Shown: positions 36,848-44,829 of the stretch, piece after piece
Position numbering within the stretch: position 1 is the stretch's first letter
Layout: every line of letters starts with the position of its first letter
NCBI RefSeq assembly: GCF_023074175.1
Contig: NZ_JADPKS010000107.1
Location: 124,001-188,000 of the forward strand
Source of the DNA: Bradyrhizobium sp. 139
GTDB lineage: Bacteria; Pseudomonadota; Alphaproteobacteria; Rhizobiales; Xanthobacteraceae
DNA: 64,000 nucleotides
Direction of reading: 5' to 3'
The notes under the pieces: generated by a model
Told to the model about the DNA's origin: nothing
The model's database searches: none
What the model saw: only the letters and a program-made list of their open reading frames with translations
Translations under genes and position numbers: made by a program

Positions 36848-37051
36848 TCAGGATTGGGCGAGCTGGCTTTCCTTGGCGACACGCTCGAACGCTTCAGTCG
36901 AACTCTTGATGCGGTACTGGCAGTCGTCGCCATCCGTCGGCAGCAGGCGGATGATCTCGTACGAGCCACTGGCAGCCGGGCGCGCGACGTTGCTGGCAGT
37001 GAACAATACGCGCGTTCCAATCGGGAATTTGTGCTTCAACACCCTCTCCAT
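36848..37051 (-). CDS. Conserved small hypothetical protein
   Basis: 67 residues: MERVLKHKFPIGTRVLF, then YEIIRLLPTDGDDCQYRIKS, ending RVAKESQLAQS. The beta-rich pattern resembles a short SH3-like barrel protein conserved in rhizobia; I do not know its function. It stands alone between a membrane protein gene and a decayed gene. Confidence 0.65.
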   Translation of the reverse strand: MERVLKHKFPIGTRVLFTASNVARPAASGSYEIIRLLPTDGDDCQYRIKSSTEAFERVAKESQLAQS

Positions 37052-37241
37052 TCACTCAAACAGCGCCTGCCTCGCCCATGGTCCCACTGCGACGGCCGGC
37101 CGGAAACCCGGGCGGCTGTATAGCACGCATGCGGCGTTTTTGGCCAGTCTCATGCGTGCATGGCAAACACCCGAATTTTGAAGTCTTTTCAGGGCGATAA
37201 CGGGAACAATAGCGTGTCGGCAAGACCGCTGGAATCGGCCG

Positions 37242-37489
37242 TCAGGCGGCGTAGGGCAGATGGCCCTCCAGGCTTGCCTGGTCCACGACCTTTGGCAGTT
37301 CCCGGGCCAGAATCTGGCCGAGCTGGTCGGCCGAGATCGGCAGGTTCTGGCCGTTGCCGAGCCAGGATTTGATCCTGGTCACCGAAGCCGGCCTGCTGGA
37401 GCTTGGCGACGACCGCGCTGAGGCAACCCTGATCGTTGCTGCCGAGCACCTCGCTCAGCACCGCCGGCAAGACCACGTTCCGCGGGTCA
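37242..37489 (-). pseudogene. Remnant of a YidB/DUF937-family gene, frameshifted and truncated
   Basis: One frame reads VLPAVLSEVLGSNDQGC then LSAVVAKLQQAGFGDQ, and after a +1 shift near 37375 another reads KSWLGNGQNLPISADQLGQ and ends LPYAA at TGA 37242. Removing one A in CAGGATCAAATCC would give GDQVKSWLGNGQNLP, the normal YidB-like core. The usual N-terminal region is missing, and the segment after ISADQL is shortened. Its 5' side abuts the GST stop. Clearly non-functional as it stands. Confidence 0.75.
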
Positions 37490-38149
37490 GACGTTCTCGA
37501 ACCTCTCGATGACAAGCGTTTCGGCGATGCCGTCGCGGGTCCATTCCTGGAACGCCTGCAGCGCCATCATCGTATCCATGTAGGCCCTGGTCTCAGGCGT
37601 GACCTCGATCGCATAGGTACGGAATCGGTGCACGACCGGGGCGTACATCGCATCCGCCGCACCGAAGCGGCCGAACAGGAACGGTCCCTTGGCACCGTAG
37701 CGCGCCCGGCACTCGCGCCAGATCTCCTGCACGCGCGCGATGTTGGCCAACGCGTCCGCCGACAGCGTCACGGCGCGCACGGGGCGGTGCAGGTTCATGC
37801 CGCATTCGTTGCGCAAGGCCATGAAGCCGGAATGCATCTCGGCGCACACCGAACGGGCATGCGCGCGGGCGACGACATCGTCGGGCCACAGCTTCACTTC
37901 CGGGTAGCGCTCGGCGACGTACTCGATGATGCTGAGCGAATCCCACACCGTGATATCGCCATCGACCAGCACCGGCACCTTGCCGGCGCGGCTGAAGGAC
38001 AGGATCTGATCCTTGTCCGCGGGATTATCTGTGTAGAGCGGAATGACGGTCTCGACGAACGGGATGTCATTGGCGCGCAATGCGAGCCATGGCCGCATCG
38101 ACCATGACGAGTAGTTCTTGTTTCCGATCGCGAGCTTGAGCGCTGCCAT
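37487..38149 (-). CDS. Glutathione S-transferase family protein
   Basis: 220 residues. The thioredoxin-like N-domain shows IGNKNYSSWSMRPWLAL (possible catalytic Ser), GKVPVLVDGDITVWDSLSIIEYV (cis-Pro and the Asp-Ser glutathione-binding pair), and the helical C-domain ends ERFENV. It resembles the YfcF-like or maleylacetoacetate isomerase-like GSTs, but the substrate cannot be named. Confidence 0.87.
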   Translation of the reverse strand: MAALKLAIGNKNYSSWSMRPWLALRANDIPFVETVIPLYTDNPADKDQILSFSRAGKVPVLVDGDITVWDSLSIIEYVAERYPEVKLWPDDVVARAHARSVCAEMHSGFMALRNECGMNLHRPVRAVTLSADALANIARVQEIWRECRARYGAKGPFLFGRFGAADAMYAPVVHRFRTYAIEVTPETRAYMDTMMALQAFQEWTRDGIAETLVIERFENV

Positions 38150-38272
38150 GTCGCTGGTCCTCCCCGAGTCCTCTGGATGCGGCTGCTTTTAGCGCCATCA
38201 CCTGCCGCCAATCAATCGTTGCCGCTCCTCGCCATGCGTGGCAATCGTTGCGATCCTCGCGAGGAGAGAGAC

Positions 38273-38992
38273 ATGAGCAGGCATTGGGTCGACATCACGG
38301 CGGTCGGCTTCTTCATCATCGAATGGCTGGTCTATGCCCTGACGCTGGAACACTCGGCCTATGGCCGCGACAGTCTGTCCGCGCGCATGAACGGCTATCG
38401 CGAGGTCTGGGTGCGCCGCCTGCTCGACCGCGACACGCGCATGGTCGACATGCAGATCATGGCCTCGCTCCAGAACGGCACCGCCTTCTTCGCTTCCACC
38501 AGCCTGTTCGCGCTTGGCGGCGCGCTGGCACTGCTGCATGCCACCAATGACGCCATCACCATCCTCGCCAAGCTGCCGATCGATCTCAGCCTCTCGCCCG
38601 CGCTGTGGGAGCTGAAATGCGTCGGCCTGGTGCTGATCTGCGTCTACGCCTTCTTCAAATTCGCCTGGGCCTATCGCCTGTTCAACTATGTCGCGATCCT
38701 GTTCGGCGGCATGCCGCCGGCCTCCCAGCGCGATACGCCGCAGGCCGAGGCGCACGTCATCCGTACCTCGCGCCTGTTCGAATCCGCCGGCCGCCATTTC
38801 AACCGCGGCCAGCGCGCCTTCTTCTTCGCGCTCGGCTATCTCGGCTGGTTCGTCAGCCCCTGGGTGCTGTTCGTGACCACGGCGGCGGTGGTGATCGTGA
38901 CCTGGCGAAGGCAGTTTGCGTCCAGTGCATGGGCTGCGATGGCGCCGGAGTTAGCGGCTGATGGTGATCAGATCCAGAAGCGCGGTCATTGA
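38273..38992 (+). CDS. DUF599 family membrane protein
   Basis: 239 residues from ATG 38273 (GAGGAGA nine bases upstream). Four hydrophobic segments (about 7-25, 68-90, 107-127, 185-215) and the block RMNGYREVWVRRLLDRDTRMVDMQIMASL are typical of DUF599, whose members are found widely in alphaproteobacteria with unknown function. It is divergent from the GST gene. Confidence 0.88.
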   Translation: MSRHWVDITAVGFFIIEWLVYALTLEHSAYGRDSLSARMNGYREVWVRRLLDRDTRMVDMQIMASLQNGTAFFASTSLFALGGALALLHATNDAITILAKLPIDLSLSPALWELKCVGLVLICVYAFFKFAWAYRLFNYVAILFGGMPPASQRDTPQAEAHVIRTSRLFESAGRHFNRGQRAFFFALGYLGWFVSPWVLFVTTAAVVIVTWRRQFASSAWAAMAPELAADGDQIQKRGH

Positions 38993-39092
38993 TGCATCTG
39001 CGTGACGAGAGCGAAGTGAGGCGCAGGCTTTCTCCCCATCGTCATTGCGAGCGGGGCAAGGGGCCTCGTCACCAACGCGCATCTCACCCGTA

Positions 39093-39171
39093 GGATGGGT
39101 AGAGCGAAGCGAAACCCATCAGGTCTCATCCACGCAGAAGCATGATGGGTTTCGCTTCGCTCTACCCATCC
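39093..39171. repeat. Perfect 29-bp inverted repeat hairpin
   Basis: The left arm 39093-39121 and right arm 39143-39171 are exact inverted copies, with a 21-base loop. The arm starts GGATGGGTAGAGCGAAG and contains the core GAGCGAAGCGAAA shared with elements at 6447-6529 and 57398-57487. Confidence 0.9.
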
Positions 39172-39256
39172 GACGTCTTGCAGACACAGCTTCGCGCCCT
39201 CGCGGCGCAATTCGCCCGAGCTTTGCTTGGTCGCTCCACCCTCTTGAGCCAAGAGA

Positions 39257-39560
39257 GCGCAGGGAAGGCCGGGTGCCGGCTGGCACCCGCGGTCCGCTGC
39301 GCGAAAAGGACACGCAGAAAAACCGCACAACGGCATACAGGTGTAGCCAATCACTCGGCCTTCCCTGCGCGATGGTTGACGGCTTATGCCGTGCTCTCCC
39401 GGGAGCCGAGTTCCTTCTGGCCTCCCTCACCCCAGCGAAAGTCGCCGACACCGCGCCGGTTGACGCAAATGCCGCATCCGCAAGAGCTTGACCGTAGCAA
39501 CGACGGTCAGGACCACACGGTTTTGCCGTACGCACGGTTCGCTTGCTCGCCACATTATCT
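39257..39560. repeat. Large structured repeat (possible RNA-like fold)
   Basis: An outer 15-bp perfect stem, GCGCAGGGAAGGCCG (39257-39271) with CGGCCTTCCCTGCGC (39356-39370), closes an 84-base loop holding GGGTGCC-GGCT-GGCACCC (39271-39288) and CTGCG-N11-CGCAG (39297-39317). Beyond it come ACGGC-TTAT-GCCGT (39379-39392), GCTCTCCCGGGAGC (39393-39406) and GACCGT-N7-ACGGTC (39490-39508). It resembles a dispersed Bradyrhizobium repeat family; transcription is unknown. Confidence 0.65.
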
Positions 39561-39858
39561 CCCGACGTTGTCGACGTTGCCGGAAGAATGCTGGCGAGAC
39601 AAACCTGACAGCGCCGTCCGTCCGCGCGAAGCCTCGGGCTCACGGAGAGCAATCCGCCCTGCCCTTGACCTCTCGCGCCCGACGCTGCCGCGTCCACCGC
39701 AAGCCCGGCTCGCGAAACGTGACGACACAAGATCGCCCCTCAAGATGAGCCGGGATGCGCGATACATACGCCATTTCCGAATTTCGGTAAAGTGGAATAT
39801 TTTTGCACGCGGTGCTTGACACCGTGCCGGGTGTTTTGCCCGACGGATATGCCACTTG

Positions 39859-40860
39859 TTAGCCGCCGAAATCCCGCGGGCTGAACGGCAGGTCCATCAC
39901 TTTCCATTCCCCGTATTTGTCGGCCGGCAGCATCTTGTAGGGCTGGCAGGCTTGCAGCGCGCTCATGGCGGATTTCACGAGGGCCACGCCCTTTGCGGAT
40001 GGCGGGGCTTCGATCAGGATCGGCTCGCGCGCCAACGTGCCGTCGGTGGCGAGCACCGTGCGCAGCCTGATGTGGACGTTGTCAGTCGGCGCGAGCCCGG
40101 CCGGCAGCTTGGCGCAGTTCCTCAAGTGTCGGCGAAGCTCGGCGATCACTTCGGCCGGCAGCTTGGCCGCGATTGAATCCTTGGCATCGCCGCCGTCATC
40201 CTTGGGGGCGTCTTTCGGTTCGGGCGGCAATTCAGGCGGCAGGCCCAGCATGACGCCGTATTTGACCGTGACGTCGGGCTCTGGGGCCTGATAGGCCGGC
40301 GGCGGCGACATCGGTTGTGGCGGCTGCTGCATCGGAAGCTGCTGCGTCGCCGGTGGCTGCGGCATTGCCTGAGGCGGCGGTTGCGGCATCGGCTGAGGTG
40401 GAGGTTGCTGCGGCGGCTGTTGCGGCTGTGCGTTGGCCTCGCGCGGCTCCGGCGGCGACGAAGGCTGCTGCTGCGGTTGTTGCTGCTGCGCAGGCCGTTG
40501 CAGTTCGGGCGAAGCCTGCTGCTGCGATGACGGTGCCGCGGCCTGCTGCTTGGCCGCAGGCTTCGGCGCCGCGGCGGCCTTGTCCTTGTCGGTGAAATCC
40601 AGCTTCGGAAGTTTCAGGTCGAGGGGCGGCTCCGGCGGTTTCTCCTTCGCTTCTTGCTTCACCTCTTCCTTGGCCTTCTCCTCGGCCTTTGCCTCCTCCT
40701 GCTTCACCTGCTCCGGCGTGACGATGTCGACAGAGACCGTCTCGGGCGGCGTGGCGTGGAACGGATGGACTTCGCTGATCACGATGATCAGCGCCACCAG
40801 CGTCACATGCGCGATCGCCGACGCTGCAATATCCGTCCGTATGATCTTCCGCAGTTCCAT
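39859..40860 (-). CDS. TolA/TonB-like envelope protein
   Basis: 333 residues. N-terminal anchor (about 12-30, ASAIAHVTLVALIIVIS), a Lys/Glu-rich helical stretch (50-75, EEAKAEEKAKEEVKQEAKEK), then a long Gln/Pro linker (90-195), and a C-terminal TonB/TolA-like domain (235-320) with two cysteines (RNCAKLP, QACQPYK) that could form a disulfide. This spans inner membrane to periplasm as TolA or TonB do. No exbBD/tolQR genes are adjacent, so which system it serves is open. Confidence 0.8.
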   Translation of the reverse strand: MELRKIIRTDIAASAIAHVTLVALIIVISEVHPFHATPPETVSVDIVTPEQVKQEEAKAEEKAKEEVKQEAKEKPPEPPLDLKLPKLDFTDKDKAAAAPKPAAKQQAAAPSSQQQASPELQRPAQQQQPQQQPSSPPEPREANAQPQQPPQQPPPQPMPQPPPQAMPQPPATQQLPMQQPPQPMSPPPAYQAPEPDVTVKYGVMLGLPPELPPEPKDAPKDDGGDAKDSIAAKLPAEVIAELRRHLRNCAKLPAGLAPTDNVHIRLRTVLATDGTLAREPILIEAPPSAKGVALVKSAMSALQACQPYKMLPADKYGEWKVMDLPFSPRDFGG

Positions 40861-40909
40861 CGCCTGACTTTGGGTTGCCGCCCTGCTCCTAGCATACCGC
40901 GGTCCCCCC

Positions 40910-41728
40910 TCAATCCCATTTTGGCGCGAAGCCGAAATCGGTCAGGCGGCCCTTCGGACTGGCAAGCGCCGCGACCCGGGCCATCTCGTCGTCCGAGAGC
41001 TCGAAATCGAAGATCTCGATGTTTTCCGACAGACGTTCGACGCGGGACGTGCGCGGAATCGCAGCGACATTCTGTTGCACCAGCCAGCGCAGGCAGACCT
41101 GTGCCGGTGTCTTGTGATGCGCGCGGCCGATGCCTGCGAGCGTCTGGTCGGTCTTGATGCGGCCCCTGGCGATCGGGCTGTAGGCGACAAGCGCCATCCC
41201 ATGCCGGTCGCAGGCCGCCCTCACCTTCGCCTGGTCCAGATAAGGATGATATTCGACCTGGTTGCAGACGAGCGGCTCCGGCGAGAGCGCCACCGCCTGC
41301 TCGATCAGCGCCACCGTGAAATTGGAGACGCCGATATGGCGGGTCAGGCCCATGCGCTTGGCATGCGACAACGCACCCAGCGTCTCCTCCAGCGGCACGT
41401 GCGAATTGGGCCAGTGCAGCAGCAGGAGATCGACGGATGGGAGCCGCATCCGGGCGAGGCTCTCCTTCACCGAGCGCTCGAGATCGTGGGGGACGAAATG
41501 GTTGGTCCAGACCTTGGTGGTGAGGAAGACATCGTCGCGGCGCACGCCGGAGGCGCGCAAGCCGTCGCCGACCTCGCGCTCATTGTCGTAGACCTGCGCG
41601 GTATCGATGTGGCGATAGCCGAGCCGCAGCGCCTGTTCGACCACGCGCGCGCAAGGCCGTCCGTCCAATTCCCAGGTCCCGAGTCCGATCGCCGGAATCC
41701 TTGCGCCATTGGCCTCGACGAACAGCAT
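40910..41728 (-). CDS. Aldo/keto reductase, DkgB-like
   Basis: 272 residues from ATG 41728 (GAGAGGA before it). The catalytic tetrad is visible as D42 and Y47 (HIDTAQVYDNE), K72 (TTKVW) and H105 (LLLHWP). The NADPH site IPRTSRVERLSENIEIFDF is at the C-terminus. It resembles 2,5-diketo-D-gluconate reductase B and similar NADPH-dependent reductases; the natural substrate is uncertain. Intact, unlike the aldo/keto reductase at 19583. Confidence 0.9.
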   Translation of the reverse strand: MLFVEANGARIPAIGLGTWELDGRPCARVVEQALRLGYRHIDTAQVYDNEREVGDGLRASGVRRDDVFLTTKVWTNHFVPHDLERSVKESLARMRLPSVDLLLLHWPNSHVPLEETLGALSHAKRMGLTRHIGVSNFTVALIEQAVALSPEPLVCNQVEYHPYLDQAKVRAACDRHGMALVAYSPIARGRIKTDQTLAGIGRAHHKTPAQVCLRWLVQQNVAAIPRTSRVERLSENIEIFDFELSDDEMARVAALASPKGRLTDFGFAPKWD

Positions 41729-41875
41729 GAGGAATCCTCTCTGGTGCGGTCGCCCCAACCATCATTATGAACCTCGCCCGTCACGGTGCCAACGGAGGCC
41801 GCCGGCTGCGAGGCCGGATATTCACGGCAATGCTGACGCCAGGTTCGCGCCAGGCTTTGACGTCAAGCCTTGACG

Positions 41876-42178
41876 TCAGGCTTTGGCGAGCGCCTGGAAC
41901 ACCGTCTCCGGCGCATGCGCAATCACGGCGAGCAGCGCGCGGGCCGGTCCCCGGGGGGCGCGCTTGCCCTGCTCCCAGTTGCGGATGGTTTCGACGGGAA
42001 CGCCGAGTTTTGCGGCGAACTCCATCTGGGTGAGACAGGCGCGGCGGCGCAGATCCCGCACGGCGAGCGAGCTGGTCTCGCCCGGCGCCGCATGGGCCGT
42101 CGGCTGGACCGGAAACTCCTGCCCATCCCGCAACTCGACGATTCGTCCGTCCGCCTTCAGCCGCAACCGCATGTTCAT
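41876..42178 (-). CDS. XRE-type helix-turn-helix protein
   Basis: 100 residues. A short N-terminal lead is followed by an HTH of the YiaG/MqsA C-terminal type: RRRACLTQMEFAAKLGVPVETIRNWEQGKRAPRGPARALL. It looks like an antitoxin or small repressor, but no toxin partner is beside it (neighbours are an aldo/keto reductase and mgtE). Near its stop are the palindrome TTGACGTCAA (41857-41866) and a 13-bp near-tandem repeat, possibly an operator for another gene or a terminator remnant. Confidence 0.8.
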   Translation of the reverse strand: MNMRLRLKADGRIVELRDGQEFPVQPTAHAAPGETSSLAVRDLRRRACLTQMEFAAKLGVPVETIRNWEQGKRAPRGPARALLAVIAHAPETVFQALAKA

Positions 42179-42238
42179 TCCCCCAAGCGCGGGCGATGTT
42201 GCGGCAGGTCGCTTAAGTTCGGATTAAAGATGATGCAG

Positions 42239-42344
42239 CCGTCATTCCGTGGCGCGCGGAGCGCGAGCCCGGAATCCATCGTGCACCGGGGCACGCCGAA
42301 AATGGATTCCGGGCTCGCGCCAAGCGGCGCGCCCGGAATGACGG
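42239..42344. repeat. Intergenic inverted repeat of the CGTCATTCCGG family
   Basis: Outer ends CCGTCATTCC (from 42239) and GGAATGACGG (to 42344) are exact inverted copies. Inside, CGCGAGCCCGGAATCCAT pairs with ATGGATTCCGGGCTCGCG. The inner arm is shared with the element at 12894-13022. It lies between the HTH gene start and the end of mgtE. Confidence 0.85.
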
Positions 42345-42358
42345 AACGGAGGCGAGAC

Positions 42359-43780
42359 CTACCTCAACCCGAACCACAGCGTCGCGATGCCGAGGAAGGA
42401 GAAGAAGCCGACGACGTCGGTCACCGTCGTGACGAACGTGCCGGAGGCCACGGCCGGGTCAGCCCTGACACGTTCGAGCGCCATCGGGATCAGGATGCCG
42501 CCGAGCGCACCGGCGATGAGGTTGCAGATCATCGCAAGGCCGATGACGATGCCGAGGCCCGGGATCTTGAACCACGCCACGGCCGCGATGCCCGTGATCA
42601 CGGCAAAGGCGAGGCCGTTGACGAGGCCGACCATGCCTTCGCGTACCACCACGCGCCAGGCGTTGGAGGAACCGAGCTCGCGCGTCGCAAGCGCGCGCAC
42701 CGCGACCGTCATGGTCTGGGTTGCGGCATTGCCGCCCTGGCTTGCGACGATCGGCGCCAGTACGGCGAGCGCGACCATCTTCTCGAGCTGGCCCTCGAAC
42801 AGGCCGAGCACGGAGGATGCAAGAAAGGCGGTGGCGAGATTGACCAGCAGCCAGTTGAACCGCGCGCGCGCAATGGTGAACACGGTGTCGGAGAGTTCTT
42901 CGTCGCTGTTGACGCCGCCGAGCGCCTTGAGGTCTTCGTCCGCCTCCTCCTCGATCACGTCCACGACGTCGTCGACGGTGATGACGCCGACCAGACGATC
43001 CTGGGTGTCGAGCACGGGGGCTGCAACGAGATTGTACTTGCCGAACATGCGCGCAACCTCCTCCTGGTCCTCCAGGACGGAGACGCGGCGGCGGTCCTCG
43101 TCGGTCAGCTCGGCAAGCGCCACCGGGCGGCGGGCGCGGAGCAGGACGTCGAGCGAGACCGCACCCTGCCAATGCTGGTCCTTGTCGACGACATAGATCT
43201 CGTAGAAGCGCTCGGGCAGATCCGGCGTCTCGCGCATGTAGTCGATCGCCTGCCCGACGGTGAAACCCTGCGGCACCGCGATGAACTCGGTCTGCATCCG
43301 CCGGCCAGCGGAATTTTCGGGATAAAGCAGGCTGCGCTCGAGCGCGACGCGCTCCTGCAAGGGCAGCTTCTCGAGGATCTCCTCCTGCTCTTCCTGATCG
43401 AGCGTTTCCAGCAGCTCGACCGCGTCGTCGGATTCGAGCACGCGGACGCCTTCCGCAACCGTCTCCGGCGGCAGCTCCTCGAGGATCTCCTCGCGCATGC
43501 CCTCGTCGAGCTCGTTCAGCGCGGAGAAGTCGAAATCCCGCCCGGTCAGCTCGACCAGCCGGACGCGGTCGTCGGGCTCCAGCGCTCCGATCAGATCGCC
43601 GAGATCGGCCTCGTGCAGTTCGGCAACGCAGGCGCGCAGCGCGGCGCTGTCGCCAGCCTCGATCGCATGGGCGATCTCCTCGACGAATTCGTGGCGAATT
43701 TCGCCGTCTTCGTTGCGCATCGGAACGTGGTCGAGTACCGAGGCCTCGGCGGATGGGGCACGGTCCATATGTTCATCCAT
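42359..43780 (-). CDS. mgtE: Magnesium transporter MgtE
   Basis: 473 residues from ATG 43780 (GAGG nine bases before it). The order is N-domain of helical repeats (about 25-145), paired CBS domains (about 150-270, with VVDKDQHWQGAVSLDVLL and VLDTQDRLVGVITVDDVVDVIEEEADED), a plug helix and five membrane helices with the pore motif PIVASQGGNAATQTMTVAVRAL. It is a Mg2+-gated Mg2+ channel of the inner membrane. The acidic cluster EEEADED matches the Mg2+-sensing interface. Divergent from the polysaccharide deacetylase pair. Confidence 0.94.
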   Translation of the reverse strand: MDEHMDRAPSAEASVLDHVPMRNEDGEIRHEFVEEIAHAIEAGDSAALRACVAELHEADLGDLIGALEPDDRVRLVELTGRDFDFSALNELDEGMREEILEELPPETVAEGVRVLESDDAVELLETLDQEEQEEILEKLPLQERVALERSLLYPENSAGRRMQTEFIAVPQGFTVGQAIDYMRETPDLPERFYEIYVVDKDQHWQGAVSLDVLLRARRPVALAELTDEDRRRVSVLEDQEEVARMFGKYNLVAAPVLDTQDRLVGVITVDDVVDVIEEEADEDLKALGGVNSDEELSDTVFTIARARFNWLLVNLATAFLASSVLGLFEGQLEKMVALAVLAPIVASQGGNAATQTMTVAVRALATRELGSSNAWRVVVREGMVGLVNGLAFAVITGIAAVAWFKIPGLGIVIGLAMICNLIAGALGGILIPMALERVRADPAVASGTFVTTVTDVVGFFSFLGIATLWFGLR

Positions 43781-43862
43781 GGCGCGCCTCGCCGTTTGAC
43801 AGGTTGGAACGAGTGGTCTGAGCTGACGGTCAGGCAATACCCACAAGCGAACTGCGAGCGCA

Positions 43863-44669
43863 ATGGCAAAGATGCTTCGGCTGAAATGGACGTCGATCTC
43901 GGTGGGCGCGATGTTCGCGGCCCTCACCGGCATCGCCTCGGCTGAAGCCGCGGACTGCCCGCGCAAGGACGCGCTCGGCACCTCGCGCGTTCTGAGCGTC
44001 GATGCCAAGACCACGCCGCGCGTGGGCCTGAAGAGCTTTGCGCAGACGCTGCCGCTCGCCGATCACGAGGTCGTGCTGACCTTCGACGATGGCCCGCACC
44101 CGCCGACGACGTCGAAGGTGCTGGCGGCGCTGGCGCAGGAGTGCGTGCGCGCGACCTTCTTCCTGATCGGCCTGCACGCCTCCGAACATCCCGACATGGT
44201 CAAGCGCATCGCGCGTGAGGGACACACCATCGGCCATCACACCTGGTCGCATCCGTTCATGGCGCGGATCGCGTTCGAGAAGGCGAAGAGCGAGATCAAC
44301 CGCGGCATCACAGCCAACGAGATTGCGCTACACGGGGTCTCGACCACAACGCCCTCGACGCCGTTCTTCCGCTTCCCCTATTTCGAACAGACGCAGGCCG
44401 AGCTCGACCTGCTCCAGTCGCGCGGCATCGTCGTGTTCGGGGCCGACCTCTGGGCCAGCGACTGGAACGAGATGACGCCGGAACAGGAATTGAAGCTCGT
44501 CACCGAGCGCCTCGCCGCCGCCGGCAAGGGCATCATCCTCTTCCACGACCCCAAGGCACGCACGGCCGCGATCATGCCGGCCTTCCTGCGATACCTCCGG
44601 GACAACGGCTACCGCGTGGTTCACCTGGTGCCGGCAGGCGCATCACAGAAGAACGCCGACGCGCATTGA
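43863..44669 (+). CDS. Secreted polysaccharide deacetylase (NodB domain)
   Basis: 268 residues with signal peptide (MAKMLRLKWTSISVGAMF to SAEAA). The NodB-homology domain has motif 1 TFDDGP (D75, D76), motif 2 HHTWSHP (H125, H129), motif 3 FFRFPYF and a late ADLWASDWNE and LFHD. It removes acetyl groups from an N- or O-acetylated glycan in the periplasm. A paralogue follows 160 bp later, with the shared opening DALGTSR and HEVVLTFDDGP. Substrate unknown. Confidence 0.88.
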   Translation: MAKMLRLKWTSISVGAMFAALTGIASAEAADCPRKDALGTSRVLSVDAKTTPRVGLKSFAQTLPLADHEVVLTFDDGPHPPTTSKVLAALAQECVRATFFLIGLHASEHPDMVKRIAREGHTIGHHTWSHPFMARIAFEKAKSEINRGITANEIALHGVSTTTPSTPFFRFPYFEQTQAELDLLQSRGIVVFGADLWASDWNEMTPEQELKLVTERLAAAGKGIILFHDPKARTAAIMPAFLRYLRDNGYRVVHLVPAGASQKNADAH

Positions 44670-44829
44670 TGCCGGAATGTCACGCCGGCGCAAAATGGGG
44701 TGATTTGGGCCCTATTAACAGTCTGTTCATGCTACGCCGTGCAAACATGCAGGGGTATTGCGCCTGAACCGTTTCCGGGCGCCTCCGACCTACCAAGGCG
44801 GCAATCGCGTAAGGGGGCAGACGGCGTTC

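Larger units (their letters stand above)
38993..39858. other. Gene-free repeat block
   Basis: 866 bases with no credible gene. From left to right it holds a fragment similar to the GTCATTGCGAGC repeat (39041-39055), a perfect 29-bp-arm hairpin (39093-39171) and a larger structured repeat (39257 to about 39560). The rightmost 250 bases are unassigned. The open frames across it (for instance 39142-39819) are compositionally odd and follow the repeat, a known source of spurious proteins in Bradyrhizobium annotations. Confidence 0.7.

Noticed and set aside
39142..39819. Open frames across the repeat block that could be called hypothetical proteins
   Set aside because: Both strands have similar long frames with Arg/Ser/Cys-heavy composition, and the frames coincide with the structured repeat. 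Better explained as repeat sequence than as genes.
41876..42178. XRE protein considered as half of a toxin-antitoxin pair
   Set aside because: Neither neighbour is a plausible toxin: one side is an intact aldo/keto reductase, the other a repeat followed by mgtE.
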